Shown here: one piece after another, positions 6,645 to 7,776 of the stretch
How the letters are laid out: every line of letters begins with the position of its first letter
Position numbering within the stretch: the stretch's first letter is position 1
Source: Acidobacteriota bacterium
GTDB lineage: Bacteria > Acidobacteriota > Polarisedimenticolia > Gp22-AA2
Direction of reading: 5' to 3'
NCBI GenBank assembly: GCA_016202915.1
Contig: JACQNT010000173.1
Location: forward strand, 1 to 7,776
Length of the DNA stretch: 7,776 nt
The notes under the pieces: generated by a model
Seen by the model: the letters and a program-made list of their open reading frames with translations, nothing else
Databases searched by the model: none
Told to the model about the DNA's origin: nothing
Made by a program: the position numbers and the translations under genes

Positions 6645-7585
6645 GGAGCCCGGACCTGGTCTCGATCCACGCCCTGCCGCGCGAGGATGTCCTGGAGATC
6701 CTCGACTTGGCGGCGCGCCTCAAGAAGGACCCCGGCGCCCACCGCGGCGTCCTGGAGGGACGGACCCTGGCGATGATCTTCGAGAAGCCCTCGCTGCGGA
6801 CGCGCGTCAGCTTCGAGGCCGGCATGACGCAGCTCGGCGGCCACGCCATCTACCTCGGACCCGCCGACATCTCGATGGGGAAGCGCGAGAGCGTCGCCGA
6901 CATCGCCCGCACCCTGGAGGGGATGGCCGACGGCATCGTGGCGCGGACCTTCTCGCACCAGGCGATCGTCGACCTGGCGCGGTGCGCTTCGATCCCGGTG
7001 ATCAACGGGCTCTCCGACCGCGAGCATCCCTGCCAGGCGCTGGCCGACTTCCTGACGATCCGGGAGCACCTGGGCCGCACCGAAGGAGTGAGGGTGGCGT
7101 ACGTCGGGGACGGTAACAATGTGGCGCATTCCCTGATGGACGCGGCCGTCAAGCTGGGGGCGCACCTCCGCCTGGCCACTCCCGCCGATTATGGCCCCGA
7201 CCCGGGCGTCGTGGACAGGGCGCGCGCGGGCGCGGAGCGGACCGGCGCGACGATCGAGGTGGGGCGCGACCCGGCGGCCGCGGTGGCCGGGGCCGACGTG
7301 GTGTACACCGACACCTGGGCCTCCATGGGACAGGAGGCCGAGCACGACCGGCGCGTCGCCTTCTTCCGGCCCTACCAGGTCAACGCCGCGGTCATGGCGC
7401 GCGCCGCGCGGCACGCCATCTTCATGCACTGTCTCCCCGCCCACCGGGGCGAGGAGGTGACGGAGGAGGTGATCGACGGGCCCGCCTCGGCCGTCTTCCG
7501 CCAGGCGGCCAACCGCCTCCACGTCCAGAAGGCTCTGCTCGTCCTGCTCCTGGGCCGGCCGTCCGGGGCCCCGCGGAGCGGCTAG
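6641..7585 (+). CDS. argF: Ornithine carbamoyltransferase
   Basis: A cytosolic enzyme of 314 residues, normal for the family. It catalyses carbamoyl phosphate + L-ornithine to L-citrulline + phosphate, reversible in catabolic settings. The carbamoyl-phosphate loop is FEKPSLRTRVSFE (47-59), containing the SxRT motif. The HPxQ motif is at 129-132 (EHPCQALADF), the nucleotide-like fold motif YVGDGNNVAHS at 154-164, and the ornithine-binding D-x-x-x-S-M-G is at 224-230 (DTWASMG). The active-site HCLP is at 263-266 (FMHCLPAHRGEEV), and the C-terminal R292 is in ANRLHVQKALL. The ornithine-type SMG loop argues against aspartate carbamoyltransferase. A strong GGAGG (6632-6636) sits four bases before ATG 6641, and the start overlaps the upstream stop as ATGA. 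With carbamate kinase next door it could be a catabolic form (arcB); the sequence does not settle anabolic versus catabolic. No arginine deiminase gene is in view. Confidence 0.95.
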   Translation: MRSPDLVSIHALPREDVLEILDLAARLKKDPGAHRGVLEGRTLAMIFEKPSLRTRVSFEAGMTQLGGHAIYLGPADISMGKRESVADIARTLEGMADGIVARTFSHQAIVDLARCASIPVINGLSDREHPCQALADFLTIREHLGRTEGVRVAYVGDGNNVAHSLMDAAVKLGAHLRLATPADYGPDPGVVDRARAGAERTGATIEVGRDPAAAVAGADVVYTDTWASMGQEAEHDRRVAFFRPYQVNAAVMARAARHAIFMHCLPAHRGEEVTEEVIDGPASAVFRQAANRLHVQKALLVLLLGRPSGAPRSG

Positions 7586-7623
7586 ACGGGGACCGCCCTG
7601 CTTTCGGGTGGCGGCCGCTCCGC
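7573..7623 (+). terminator. Two-level stem-loop spanning the end of the carbamoyltransferase gene
   Basis: An outer stem pairs GCGGAGCGGC (7573-7582) with GCCGCTCCGC (7614-7623). Inside it, CCGCCC (7593-7598) pairs with GGGTGG (7606-7611), including one G-T wobble, around loop TGCTTTC. No T-run follows. This fold uses the same bases as the left arm of the long inverted repeat, so the two structures are alternatives. A transcript-end role is inferred from position. Confidence 0.35.
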
Positions 7624-7776
7624 CTCGCGGGGGACGGCGTCGCCGCGCCGGGATGGGCGACGCGCGCCCCCCGGCGCGGCGCGCCTCGGCTCTCCCACGC
7701 CCGGCCGCGGGACACTAGCGGCCACGGGCTCGGTCCGAGACGCCCCCGCGAGGCGGAGCGGCCGCCACCCGAAAGC
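7600..7776. repeat. 177-bp element with perfect 34-bp terminal inverted repeats
   Basis: Bases 7600-7633 (beginning GCTTTCGGGTGGCGG) are the exact reverse complement of 7743-7776 (ending CCGCCACCCGAAAGC). CGTC (7638-7641) and GACG (7739-7742) extend the pairing after a four-base bulge. The 109-base interior has no credible gene. It contains a perfect 11-bp stem (7641-7651 with 7671-7681, 19-base loop) and a 6-bp stem (7703-7708 with 7718-7723). The layout fits a miniature inverted-repeat element or a large palindromic operon-end structure. Because the right arm ends at the last base, a contig-end artefact is also possible, and target-site duplication cannot be checked. Confidence 0.75.

Noticed and set aside
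6296..7522. Long open frame (408 codons) on the - strand opposite carbamate kinase and ornithine carbamoyltransferase
   Set aside because: It lies antisense to two genes with full family motifs. Its translation is rich in His, Arg, Gly, Asp and Val, typical of GC-rich shadow frames, and shows no domain.

Overview
The window is very GC-rich, densely coded bacterial DNA with every convincing gene on the + strand, linked by ATGA, GTGA and TGATG stop/start overlaps. GC content, a large PilX-like minor pilin, an NtrC-family regulator and a Pro/Ala-rich secreted coiled-coil protein suggest an uncultured Acidobacteriota- or Myxococcota-like soil or sediment bacterium. No marker gene fixes the lineage, so this is only an inference. 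No tRNA, rRNA, CRISPR array or transposase gene is visible, and no stretch over 300 bases lacks a gene.

Region 1 (1-1934) is the end of a type IV pilus minor-pilin cluster. The last codons of an upstream gene overlap a 638-residue PilX-type protein. Region 2 (1935-4168) starts with a plausible sigma-70 promoter. It encodes a secreted, low-complexity, coiled-coil protein of unknown function, translationally coupled to a sigma-54 response regulator. That regulator has complete receiver and AAA+ domains but no C-terminal Fis-type DNA-binding domain. Two adjacent GC hairpins end this unit, the first with the stop codon in its loop.

Region 3 (4201-7585) is a self-contained three-gene operon. It is driven by a near-consensus promoter (TTGACA, 16-base spacer, TGC TATAGT) with a leader of about 87 bases. 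The leader can form mutually exclusive pairings, one of which covers the ribosome binding site. The genes encode a cyclic-2,3-diphosphoglycerate-synthetase-like P-loop NTPase, carbamate kinase and ornithine carbamoyltransferase, joined by 1- and 4-base overlaps. Carbamate kinase and ornithine carbamoyltransferase share carbamoyl phosphate as an intermediate, either to make ATP from citrulline or to make citrulline. The arginine deiminase normally found beside them is absent, and the P-loop NTPase sits in the leading position instead. This operon is the best candidate here for a little-described metabolic module.

Region 4 (7586-7776) is non-coding and highly structured. A perfect 34-base inverted repeat (7600-7633 and 7743-7776) brackets 109 bases that contain further hairpins. 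The right arm ends exactly at the last base, so this may be a mobile miniature element, a large operon-end structure, or a contig-end assembly effect.
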